Shown here piece by piece: positions 13,255-26,988 of a stretch of 64,000 nt of DNA. The DNA comes from Enchytraeus crypticus (taxonomy: Eukaryota > Annelida > Clitellata > Enchytraeida > Enchytraeidae), in assembly GCA_905160935.1 (NCBI GenBank), contig CAJHZI010000806.1:450501-514500 (forward strand), given 5' to 3'. Below the pieces are notes generated by a model. That model did no database searches, had not been told where the DNA came from, and was given only the letters and a program-made list of their open reading frames with translations. The position numbers were made by a program, and so were the translations under genes. The first letter of the stretch is position 1. Every line of letters starts with the position of its first letter.

Positions 13255-13637
13255 AGCTCTCTATCGATTGGTCAGACTTTGGACTCTGGTGGCCACAGAA
13301 GAGCCTATGGCTGCTCCGGAGCCGCTCCACTCTGGATCAGTACGGCGTCCAGTCGGACGCTCAGCTCCAGTTCATTCCCATGCACAGGACTCTACGCATC
13401 CAGCTACCGGACCTCCAGTACCTGGATCACAGGATCAGCTTTGCTTCCAACGTCTTCGCCGTCGTCATCAGACTCTGCAAGGACCTGGGTGAGATCCTGG
13501 TAATTGTTGGAAAAAGTTAGTGTTAACGTCAGTTTTCTCACTCGAAAGCGATGTCAGTGACGGGCGAGCCCAGGGTTTTGACCCCGCATTTACTGATCCG
13601 CAGTCGAATATCTTACTGACATCGCCACTGGCTCCAG

Positions 13638-13693
<56 letters not shown>

Positions 13694-13776
13694 TGTATAT
13701 ACGTATATATGCATATATGCATATATACATGATATATAATTATATATATATATATATATATTATTTAGATATTATC

Positions 13777-13827
<51 letters not shown>

Positions 13828-15013
13828 CCCAAAGATCTACGGACACAATCAATTACACATAGAGAGGCGGTCGAGTGGCGGAACATAAAAATCTAATTGA
13901 GCTGATGTTTTCAGTCCCGCGTGATGAGAGTAATTTGTCAAACAATCGACCATGACAGACATATAACCAGACCATGGAGCTCTCTACTTGTCTCTCTCTC
14001 TCTCTGTCTCTCTACCTGTCTCTCTACCTGTATCTCTCCCTGTCTCTCTCCCTCTCTCTCCTTGTCCCTCTCCCTGTCTCTCTCTCTCTCTCTTACCCTG
14101 TCTCTCTGCCTGTCTCTCTACCTGTCTCTCTCCTGTATCTCTATCTGTTCCTCTTCTTGTATCTCTCTCCCTGTCTCTCTACCTGTGTCTCTTCCTGTAT
14201 CGCTTCCTGTCTCTCTGCCTGTATCTCTCCCTGTTTCTATCCCTCTCTCTCTCCCTGTGTCTCTACCTGTCTCTCCCTGTTTCTCTACCAGTATCTCTAC
14301 CTGTCTCTCTTCCTGTCTCTCCCCGGACTCTCTCCCTATCTCTCTACCTGTATGAAGATGATGATGATGATGATCAGGCCCGTATTTAAGCCCCCCACCA
14401 CCTTAAATACGGGCCTGACCATCATCATCATTATCTTCATCATCATCTTCCCTTAAATCCACGTTTAACCAGGGTCAGGATACGAATAGACTTTCTCCAG
14501 TCCTCCCTGTCCCACACCATATCATCAGTCAATCCCATATTTTTCCTATCCTTCTTAACCACTGCATTCCAAGTCAATTGTTGTCTACCTCTCTCTAGCT
14601 TAACATCCAGTTCTTCCCTCCAAACTCTTTTTACTACATCCTCATCTGCATTTCTCACAATATGCCCATACCACCTAAGCTTAGGTCTAACTATTACATT
14701 AATTACATTAGGTATATTAGGACTATTCATTTCAATTTTTAATTTTATCTGTTACATTTCTGCCCATATCAGTTACATTTTAAATATTTCGTTTATGTTA
14801 TAGGCTGCATTGAATTGTTACTATCTGCAGTGTTGTCAATGTGATGACTACTAAAGATAAGACAAATTAGGATCGTCAGTAATGTATATAAAAACAATTA
14901 TGAAGAAAATGGGGTTTGTTATAAAAATTATTAAACAGATCCATCCACATCTATAGCTCCACATTTCACTTTCTCTCTCTCTCTTTCTCTCTGTCTCCCT
15001 CTCTATATCTTTA

Positions 15014-15065
<52 letters not shown>

Positions 15066-17104
15066 TCTTTTTCTCTCTATCTGTCTATCTATCTATCTCC
15101 CTATCTCTATCTCTTTCTCTCTATCCCTACCGCTATCTCTCTCACTTTCTCTCGCACTAATGTTCATTTTGGAGTATCTCATTCTTTCTCTCTTCTGTAA
15201 TACAGGGTGAGTAAAAAAATGATTACACCTGCAAAAAAATTTAATATCTCAGGCTACTGTTAATATTTTCCAATAAAACTTTTACCATGTACTAATGGAC
15301 TAATATATCTTTTCGGTTTCGGTAATAGCTATAAATAGAATATCGGGGACACCAAATGTAAATAGTGGACAAGAAAACATAAACACTGCATAGAATACCA
15401 TTGATGTGTTCTAGTTCCTCATACAGTTTCTAATACAAGCTTTCTTTACAAATGTTATTTACTTTACTACTACGGATATTAATCCTACTCTACGGATATT
15501 AATTAAAGAATAACTTAACACTTATAGTTTAACTCTGACACCCTTTGTAGCGATATGCATGTATTATGACGAAGTTATAATGTAGACCCATGACATTTAC
15601 ATGTAACTATATGTATCAGATGTCAACATAAGCAAACCAGAGTTAACATGCAGCAAAATATGTTTTCAATTACCGAACTGATCTGTTGCTGATGGGGGTG
15701 GCCAATTGTCATCCATTTTGGTACATAGATTGCCCAGTTATGCAAGTTTCAGCAGCGCAACCACCTATTTTTACCTGAAAATGGCGTTTGCTACAACGGT
15801 AAGGGCAGATTGCACTTCATTGACGAGAAGGTAAAGGTGAACTCTCAGTGTTACGTCAATACTTTGCTTCCGGAGCTGTTTGATAATGGCTATGTTCTTC
15901 TACCAAATGGTTTCATCTTTCAGCAGAATGGTGCTCCGGCTCATGCATCTCGTCATGCACAGGAATGGATCAGCGAGAAAAACGCCGATTTCACTAAGAA
16001 GAGTGAATGACCTCCAAACTCTCCCGCTCTAAATCCTCTGGATTACTATGTCTGGGGAGCCATGCCGTGCCATTACCATGCTGCATCTCTATCAGAAACT
16101 CTAGCCGAAGCCTATAAACAAGACAGAACTGCAGGAAGTGCTACAATCGATCTGGGAGAGAGTTCCCCAAGCTGGAATCAAAAAGGCTGTCCTAGCATTC
16201 CGAAAGCGACTGCAGTCCTGCGTAGCAGCGGGAGGAAAGTATATCGAATAGTCAGCAATGCTAGTAGATTCAACTGATTCTTTCTGAGCCACTACAACGG
16301 CCCTTTCCAGGGTCAAAATAACAATAAAATTAAATATCGTTTATATTTACAGTACATAAAAAATGGGGGTTGCTCTGCTGAAACTTGCATAACTGGCCAA
16401 TCTATACACCAAAATGGATGAAAATTGGCCACCCCATCAGAAATTAGTCCTTTAATAATTGGTAAAAGTTTTATTGGAAAATATTAACATTAGCCTGAGA
16501 TATTCAACCTTTTTGAAGGTATAATCGTTTTTTTACTCTCCCTGTAGAGCTTTCTTGTGCATTCATCGTTCTCCTCACTGTTCTTTTTATCTTTTTATCT
16601 TCTCCATTTCTATATCTCTTCTCTACGGATCTGTTAGATCCACTAAGTATTACGGACTCGCTTGCTCCGTGAGAACAGAATCCACTCAGGACCCGGAGGC
16701 TCGGATATGAAGGGAAGGGGAAGGGTGATATGATGCGGATCATAAATGAGATACGGATACTTGGCTGATCACTTCTGGATCATGGAATTGTGATAGTGGC
16801 GCCCCCAGGGAATGCGACGGCTATATTGTGAAACTCCTGGGTGTATGTATACAAACGTGACCGCAATGCGCACGCGCGGTGGGTAAATAGAGGAAATGTG
16901 GAGCAGTTAATACTCTCACTCTCTCTCTCTCTCTATTTCTCTCTCTATTTTCTCTCTCGTTCTCGCTCTATTTTCTCTCTATATCTCCTCTCTCTCTCTC
17001 TCTCACTCACTGGTGGTGTGGTGTAGGACAGAGAGGATTTGAGACAGTGTATTTGTATCCCGACCCTGGTTAAGCTGGTATTCAAGGTAGGATGATGATG
17101 ATGA

Positions 17105-17172
<68 letters not shown>

Positions 17173-19119
17173 TGTATATATCTATATATATTATATATAT
17201 ATTATATATTAATCAATATATTACTGATTAATTAACGGATTGATATATTCGCTGCAGGTATCAGACACCCCGAGGAGTTGTCTCTGGCTAGAAGGCTGGA
17301 CAAGGAGGAGTTGAGGAGGAACCAGGGTGTGTCCGCCACGAGGCGTCAGAGACCCACCGGTCTCAGGACCTCGAGCAGCTCTAGCGGAGGTCAAGGGCAT
17401 CACCTGTCCAATGCCAGTCTACTGGTTGACGGCGGAAGCGGGTACCTCACTGCCACGAGTCCTCATAGGTACACACAGCGCAGCAGCAGCACGCCCCGGG
17501 TAAGATGTTAATTAATTAGAACTTTAATTAATGGCTAGATCGTAATTAATTACTTAATTACCTAGACAATTTTTTTTATTCCGTATAGTTACACACATGA
17601 CATACCGCATGTGTTTACAATGGTTCCTTTCTTAAGTTTCTGTTTTTGTAGTTTTCGTTATTTCGTCCATTCCTTTCCAAGGTTGTTAGTTGCCTTTTGT
17701 TGGCAGTTGATTCATTTAGCTTTATATAATGTGTATTAGTATGGAATTTTTAACTTTACAGTCAAATATTATTAATGTATATTTTTCACAAACAAAATTC
17801 TTTGCAGCATGGCGATAGCTTTATTATTGTATAGGTAGGTAGTAGTGTGTTTAACGTCAAGGTTCAGAAGCACAATGCTTCTCTACAAGAAGACACGACT
17901 CACTCGAGCTACCGTCACAAAAATAAGGTAACAGTAGGGCCTAAGTTACTGGCAAGTCACTGGTATGGAAACTACCGGTTGTCAGTAAATGCAGTAATAA
18001 CTAATTAAAATAGTATTGTTTTACAGTATTAATTATTTAGGCTGTGCAATAAATACGGTGTTATATATCATTAGTTATTTTAGTTCTAACTATCTTCTTC
18101 ACTATTTTTGTAGACTATTTTTAATTATTCTTCACTTTAATCTGCTACATTTAATAATATCATTAAATGTATGACAAAGTTACGTGTGTTGAAAATGGCT
18201 ATTTCATCAAAAACAAAATTAATAATTAAATTATTTAATACACCACAGTTTATTTTTCAATATTTCAGGGTCACGGATCTCTGATGAGAGCTAGCAGCAC
18301 GCCACTTAGCCCCTACAGCAGTGGGACGGGTTTAGGGGGGTACCGCTCCCCCTACTCCCCCAATGTTTTCAACGCCAACAGCTCTCTTACCCCCGGTTCA
18401 GTCAACAGTCTCTTTTTCGGTGCCTCGCCCCTCGATTCTGCCCTGGCAAATAGCCCAGTGATACCCATCAGCGAGGCATTGCTGATGCTCTATCGACCGA
18501 AAAACTATTCCGAGAAATCTCGCATAAATGCTGGGTAAGCTTTTGACGATAGACATTAGATCAATGACAAAAATCATTTTGTTTATTTAATTTTGTGTTT
18601 GAAGTTATTAAATTTAGTTAAGGATTAGATTTATGGTTAGGGATGGGGCTAGGGTTAGGGATACGGTTTAATTTGTATGGAATTAGGGTTAGATTAGATG
18701 ACATTTAGTAAATAAACATTACGATTTCTGTCATTGATCTAACTTAAATATACCTTAATATAAAGGTAAAAGTTTTATTTCTAACTAATGAAACGGGAAC
18801 ATATGGATCGTCATAATTTAGTACAAAGAAGTCAAAAGCTTCTTTGTACTAAATTATGACGATCCATCATGTTCCGTTTCATTAGTTAGAGATAAAACTT
18901 TTACCTTTATATTAAGGTATTTAAGTTAATATGTTTAATTATTTAACTTAAAGAGGTCAAATAATTGTCCCTTGGTTTGATGTTGACTGAAATCACCAGA
19001 ACTTACGTGGTAAGTGCAAATTCTTTCGCTTTTCGGTAAACGAAGTTCAGAACCTGGGAAAAGGCAAACCGGTATGTGGAGATTTCAGTATGTTAATCTC
19101 CAACATTATATATATATAT

Positions 19120-19190
<71 letters not shown>

Positions 19191-21149
19191 ATGTATGTTT
19201 AGCTACTACTCTTGTTTCTGTTCTCCGGTTGTGATGTCATCAATTTAGCGCTGCTTTGTCAATCTGTCAATTAGACATTCAATAAACCAATCAGGTAGTT
19301 AAAAGAAAAAGTAAAATTACTGCAATTAGTATGGTGAAGTGAGTAGATTGCTTTACTGTTAGCGTATCTAATTTTCGATTTAGATCACATTTTTTCTCTT
19401 TGACTATGACTGTTTTGGTTTTGTCTATTTGTATCCCTACTCTAGGTAAACTGGGATTCAAGGGAAGATGATGATTGATGATGTTGATGACTGTTTTTCA
19501 TATTTAATACAATAAGAACAGACGGGCCTCATTACGTTATTTCAATACTGTAATAATATTATATTCACCAGATGGCTGGACTCGTCTCGTTCACTTCAGG
19601 AGCAGGGCATTACAGATCAACATACAGTGCTGCTGCGGTACAAGTTCCACAACTTCTATGATCTAAATCCAAAGGTAGCTTCTGAATTTTAAACGCTTAT
19701 CGTAACGAAATGAACATCCACGACAACTTAAACGCAAACGCACTATTTGTGTAAGCCGCATTATTAGAAGACGTTCTAGGAAACTTTAAAGTAGTATTGA
19801 AGACCGTTCACCTGACACAGCTGTGGAAATGGTTATTTCAAAAAGAAACTTGTCTTTTTAGAGTGTATCTCTTTTTTACTGCACTTTAGTGTATTTAACT
19901 GTTTTATTTTGTACTGTAATATACTGAACTGTACTGTACGGTTCTGTAATGTACTGTACTGTACTGTACTGCTCTGTACTGTACTGTACTGTACTGTACC
20001 GTACTGTACTATACTGTACTGTACTGTACTGTATTGTACTATACTTTACTGTACTATGCTGTTTTCAGTACGACCACACACGGATCAATCAGCTGTATGA
20101 GCAGGCCAAGTGGTCGATTCTCTCAGAAGACGTGGACTGCACTCAGGAGGAGGTTCTCATGTTCGCGGCTCTGCAGGTCAGCTCCTTCCTCTAGCTGTAC
20201 ACGACATGACGCACGTGTTTACTGAATTTACTTGCTTGTTTCCTGTTCTCGTGGTTTTCGTTAGGCCTAGGCCTATATATTGCTTCTCTGAGTTGCTTTT
20301 CCTATTAGAATCTGCGATATCGCCATACATTGCAGCTGTCTCGCATTCCATGTGACCATTCCATCACCTAACCTTCGATATCATTCATAATCATATAACA
20401 TTTCATCACCTCATGGTTTATTTACTACCGACTGATTATTAATTAAGAAATAACAGTAACTAATTTATAGTAGTAGTGATTTAACGGTATGGTCAAATAC
20501 TACATTGTACAGTTTAATAATACACTGTGATCCAAGGTGTCAAATGCTTTCGACAAATCTATGAATATTCCTATCTTAATATATTATTATCTTTATTATA
20601 AGTAATGCAACTTACTACTGGAGTCAGTGGCGATGTCGGTGGAATACTCAACCGCTGATCAGTATGTGCGGGGTTCAAATTCTGGGCTCGCTCGTCACTG
20701 ACATCACTTTCGAGTGAGGAAACTTACGTTAACCATTAGCTTTACCAGCTATTTACAAATAATAAATAATCTGCTGGACAGTTTCAGGTACAGAGTCAGA
20801 GTAACTAATGCCAGTAACTAATAATAATAGTAATAATAATAATACCGTGATCTGTCCTTAGGATATGAAGTTGTTCCGGTGGCCATTGAAACCATGGGCC
20901 CGTTGAATCCCGAAGGAGTTGACTTTATTAATGGCATAGGCAGACTTATTGCAGAGCAAACCGGCGATAAGCGAGAGACATCTTATCTTTGGCTTTGCAT
21001 GGCTTTGCAAAGATTTCATGCAGTCTGCTTCAACAATTCTTGTAAGCTGATTGATGACCTCGAGTAGCCGGGCGGCGATTCAGCACGTGTTGCTTGAATC
21101 GTTTTTATCAAACCCCAGGTTCTTTAAACCGGGGTAAAAATTTAAAAAA

Positions 21150-21181
<32 letters not shown>

Positions 21182-22762
21182 TAATTAACACTAGTAATGA
21201 ATTGACTATATGATCTAACTAACAGATGATCTATTCCACAGCTTCAGGTACAGATTCAGAGTCAGCTGCCGCAGTCGAATGATTTGATGAACGGTAGCCA
21301 CAAGGAGGAGGAGGACCAGATCGACGCTGCTCTCACTGAGCTTCAGCTGACCTTGGAGGGTATCTCCACGTCATCGCCAAGGTCATCAGTGACGTCACCA
21401 GCTCGAAGTGACGTCACGAAGACCCCAGAACTCGGCGAGTATCTGAGATATTACAGGTGAGCTGATTGGCTGGAGCTATGTGTTTATTGTACTATGTTTA
21501 TTTCTGTAATACTTGTTAAAAAGTAAACGCGCATTATAGTGAAATGATCAACTATGTCGATATCTATCAATTTTTAACACCACATGTTTAAACGTTAGAC
21601 AATTTAGACCATTATCCGTATAGCCAGTCCAGTGAATGTCCGAGATTTTACTCTCAGATCAGCGCGGCCGGGATTCGAACCCACGAGGGTTCAATTCACC
21701 TCAGGATCTGTCATTTAAAACATCATGATGTCACCCTTAACCATTGCGCTGTTGAGACATTCTAACACAATAAGGTGTAACACTAATCCACATTAACTAA
21801 TCCACATCATTAATTTGTCATTAATCTATTAAGTAATCAGGCTGTAATTTTCGTATATTTAATGTATTATCATATACATGTATATCATATTCGTATGTAT
21901 TATCATAGTCACTTTCTTATTTCTATATTGTTTCATATTTTCATATTATTATTTCATATTCTTATATTATGCCATTTTCTTATACTGTATCGCTATAATA
22001 TTATATCGTTATATAGCAATTTAATGAGAAAATATAGAATTAAAGTTTTGGTACTAGAGAGCAATAGGATTTAAATAATCATTGGGACTCTCCCGATTAC
22101 AATGATTATTTAAATATTAAAAGTAAATTTGCCATAGATAGCAATGACTTTTTGTCGAGTATTCGTTATAAATTATGGCGTTATTTTAAAAATGCTCTGT
22201 TTTAACTATCCTGCAGTTTGTGAAAAATTTGAAATTGTTAAACTTTTATGTGCACTTTTTTTATATGTATTTTGTTGTGTCACGTTTTGCGATGTAATTG
22301 TATATGTACGTGTTTTCTGCCAAGATTTGGTGAATAAAAGATTATATAGGTGTAATGCGAGTTATTTTCAAATGTAGCTTAGAACACGGAGATAATAAAA
22401 CAGGAGATAATATCTTCATGTGTTTCATAGATTTAGAAAAAGCTTTTGATAGAATAAACTGAGTAATGATGTTTAAATAGCTTTAGAATGATTGGAGTTG
22501 ATTGGAGAGATAGAAGATTAATTTTAAATTTTTAAATGAATCGGAGATTAAAAGTAAAATTCACCAAGAACTTTCTGAGTAGGTTGAAATATGGCGTGAT
22601 AGAAGAGAATGACTCTTCATAAGCAGAATCCCCAAGAATAACATTAGATGATTTAAACGTCCACTCCTATATGGACATGAAGATGAAAGCGGAAGACTGA
22701 GTGTAGTGGAGGCGTTATATACCAAATACCTGCCAGTAGGCAGTGCACTAAGATATATATAC

Positions 22763-22829
<67 letters not shown>

Positions 22830-23454
22830 GTAGTATAGGCTTTTGATTGATAAAATATATAAAACTTACCTGTTATAGTTGTATAATGGTGTACTGTATT
22901 AACCCGCATAATTATATAATGTTAATTCATATTATCGTGTAATCCTAGTGTATATCCAAGGTGATTGCCTAAGTGATCCAAAGTCTAGAGAGACGTCTGA
23001 TATATCCAAAGTCTTCTCAACAAATGAGCTTTAGTCGCAGTATTTGGTATAGGCTTACTTACAGAGTATCTCTGTGTATGTCTCTGTGAGTGTCTGTGTA
23101 CCTCTCCTATAGTGTATATAAACAACGTCCATGATGCTCTGATGGTCTGTGCGGTGAGTGCGGGGCGGAAGTGGATGGACTTTGCTCGGTGACAGTGTTG
23201 GGGCTGGCCAGTGTTAATGGACACTAGGGTCTGGAGAATGATGTTGTTGGAGTGTGAAGAAGAGCAATGGAGAGATAAGATAAGGCTTTAGTTGGGTGAT
23301 GTTAGATTAAGTTAAACAGTAACTAATAACTACAGTAACTAATGTCTGTGTACCTCTCCTATAGTGTATATAAACAACGTCCATGATGCTCTGATGGAGT
23401 AAAAGTAACCAGAACAACAATAACTGTACGTGTATAATCTTCTTGTACATGTAT

Positions 23455-23500
<46 letters not shown>

Positions 23501-23525
23501 GCATGTATATGTGTATATAACTATA

Positions 23526-23593
<68 letters not shown>

Positions 23594-26500
23594 CTTTTCA
23601 TTATATATTATATAATTATGTATATATATAAATATATATATTATTCTGACTTATTTGTAAATGTCTACGTTTCACTTTCTTGTTTGACAATTTTCAGACC
23701 AAAGAAGTTTTGGCTGAGAACGTTTAAGCGGCAATACTTCGTGTTTCGAGAGACTTGCTTGTCGATGTATCGAAGCTCTAATGACAAGTCAAAGGCAGCC
23801 CAGTGGTCGGCTAATCTCAAAGGTTTGAATATACAGCGGCATATAAATACGAAAAAAAATATAAATAAAATTTAAAGTTCAGTTCTCTGTACTCTAAATA
23901 GAGTACTCAATGCAGTAATATATGAAGCATACTAATTAGTACTTAATGCAGTACCAAAAATATTCAATGCAGTACTAAATACAGTATGAGGTGTAGTTAT
24001 AAATATAAAATATTTTATTATAAATACAGTATGCAATGCACTACTAATTATTAGATATATTATTCTAAATGCAGTATTCAGTGGAGTACCTAAAAACGGT
24101 ATTCTAAAGACCATACTCTAAATACAGTAATAAATATAATACTCTATAACGTGCAGCCCAAAATTGTACCAAAAATTGTAATCAAAAAATTGTATCCAAA
24201 AATTTCTTGGATTCAAACTCACTGTACTTTAAAGACAACAAAAGACTTTAAAGCAGTTCAAGCTATATATATCCTGGTTAAATCTGCAGCGATCCCAAGA
24301 CCTAATTAAAAATCCAGAGTTTTTTCGATCAAAACTCAAAATACTAAAAGGAACCGGCTGTGATTGATGCGCCATCAAAAGGCAACGATTACTAATAACC
24401 ACAGAAAGGAAGGAGGCAATGGGCCTTAAACAAGCATCTGTGCTTCCTAACCCAGTGTGCCGTTATAATATGTTAAGTCAACAAAAAAGCTTTAAAACTG
24501 TTCGAGCTATATGTACGCTGTAAAGCATGCCATGTTAATTGCAATGAGAAAATTGTTGATGTTAGCAATGTTAACAGTTAACCATTAACCACTAACCACT
24601 AGGCACTACTAATCAACTATAGTTTTGTACATTGCTGTATCGCTGAGAGTTTTCAGAGCACTATTTATAAAGTCAACACGCATTACAGTGAAGTGATCAA
24701 CTATGTTGATATCTAACACTTTTAATACCGCACGTTTAAACCGTTAGGTTATTTAGACCATTTTCCCTATAACCAGTCCAGTGAATGTCCGAGATTTTAC
24801 TCTTAGATCAGCGCAGCTTGGATTCAAACCCACGAGGGTTCAATTCACCTCATTTAAAGCTTCTTGTCATTACCTCTACGCTATTAACCCAGTCTCTTAC
24901 TGTTTTGCCTGAGTCCTTATGACTAGCCACAAATTTTCCAGGTGGTCTGCCAATTTGTTCATTGCTTACTAAGTCACATTTTTTGCGGCTCGCTGCTGGC
25001 TTACAGGTAGGCCTATTCTCGCTATGTTAGCTGTTTAATTCCGGCGGCTTAGGGACTACCTTGTACTATAACTTGTATACCTAACGCTGTATAAAGCATG
25101 GCCTCTTATTAAACGATTTTATTTCTTCATAAATGCGCGAAGGTCCTTAAAAGCGAATATAGTACAAGCTTCTAAGATTTCAATTATAGAACAAGTTATG
25201 TAGGAATCTCCTCTGGAGTTTGTAAATATTCTTTCATATCCGTTTACGGTTATATTTGCAAATTAAGGAGCTGTGCAGACCTCAAATCACTGAACAGACC
25301 TTATTGTTGGAGTTCTTTCTCTTAGCATGTCGCAAGAAGCTAGGGTGTGTGAGATACACAAGTAAACAACACAGAACATTAAAACGCACAAAGTTATTTA
25401 ATTAACTGTAATTGACATTGCTTAAAGAAATTCAATTCACTGAAGACTTGCAGTATTTAAGTTAAGCCTAAATGTGATTTATAAAGGTATTTTATGAGAT
25501 GATTTAATTTTGTGAATTTATTATAAACATCTAATATAAAGTGTCAGTGGATATTAAAATTGTCAAAATATATTTCATTTACATAATGAAAACAATATTT
25601 CTATATATCTTAAAAGTAATTTAAAAAGTACTGTTCTTTTAAAATTAAAAAAAACCTTTTTTGCAGTGATAATGCTAATATTTCTATCAGGTGCAGAGAT
25701 AGTGCCTGATGTGGCAGTTTCATCATCTCGGTATATAATCAAGCTGCACATACCATCGCACGACGGAGCTACTGAGATCTGGCTTAGGGCTGAATCTGAG
25801 GAACAGTATTCCAAGTGGATGGCAGCATTCCGGCTGGCTTCGAAAGGGCGAACGATGGCGGACGGGACGTATGACGCAGAAGTGAATTCCATCCAGTCCC
25901 TACTAAGCATGCAGCATCGGTCAACCCCTGCTACCCCACCACAGGGTCTTCAAGCCGGGTCAACTCTAAATATTCAGCCTCAAGAATTCCTACCTATACG
26001 ATTTACTAAAAAGATCCGTTCTAAACAGGTTTGTAGAGCGACATAACAGCGATTTTCAGTTATCCCATTTTAAGAGATTTGAAGATTCGTTCGTACTATA
26101 TACCATATGATTGCGTGATATCACATATTCAAGATTCCGTACTCAGGTCTGTAGTTTCTATATGAGCTGATAGATGGGCTTAAAAAAGGTGTTTATGTTT
26201 TCAGGAATTTTGCTTGCTTATATTTGAATTGAAATGCCAATAACACTACTTCCTTCGAAAGAGAGAGAGAGGATACTAAATTCTCATTGTATTTAGGAAA
26301 TCATTGATCAGAGCCTTCCGTTCTGCAAAACTCTACGATAAAACCGACTTAAAATCATTTTTTATTGCTTGTTAATTGAGAAGTAACGTTGTTCAGTAAC
26401 ATAACATAACAACATAACAACGTTAGAGTGCTACAGTCATCAATGACAACATAGAGCACTATTGAGCCAAATCAATCCGGTGAACAAAAGGAAGGTTCAA

Positions 26501-26944
26501 AAAGCGGTGCAAATTCCAAAATCCAGAAAATCGGAATATCGATAGAGACTTATTAGAGATTATAGATTTTATGTTTGATATTTCTTTCCTCGAATCACGC
26601 ATTGATTGATTCGCTAATAGTATACTATCTTGACGATGTGCAGCTGGTTCAGAGAATTCTAGAATGTCATGGTAACGTTCATGAGCTTGGATTAATCGAG
26701 GCCAAGCTGACCTACTTAAGAGCTTGGCAAGCGCTTCCTGACAATGGCTTCACTTACTTCATTGTCAAGTTTAAAGGATCGAAAAAAGAGGTATTAACTT
26801 TCAGAACTCTCGCTGGTTTTAAATTATTCGGTCACCCAGTCAATCCATAAATCAATCAGCCCGTCAATCAATCAATCGATCAAACAGGCAATGAATCAGT
26901 CCGTCTAAAATTCTATTAATTAGTTGCTGACGGATTTATTTATG

Positions 26945-26988
<44 letters not shown>

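Noticed and set aside
13268..13492. Open frames in the other two phases across kindlin exon 1
   Set aside because: Shadow frames; only the phase giving WSDFGLWW and [12 protein letters not shown] matches kindlin.
13974..14456. Long overlapping open frames encoding LPVS/SLSL repeats
   Set aside because: Produced by a 12-bp CT-rich minisatellite open in all frames; no splice or start context and no known domain.
22144..22377. 77-codon Cys/Phe-rich frame in kindlin intron 6
   Set aside because: AT-rich, no domain, no splice signals; consistent with chance.
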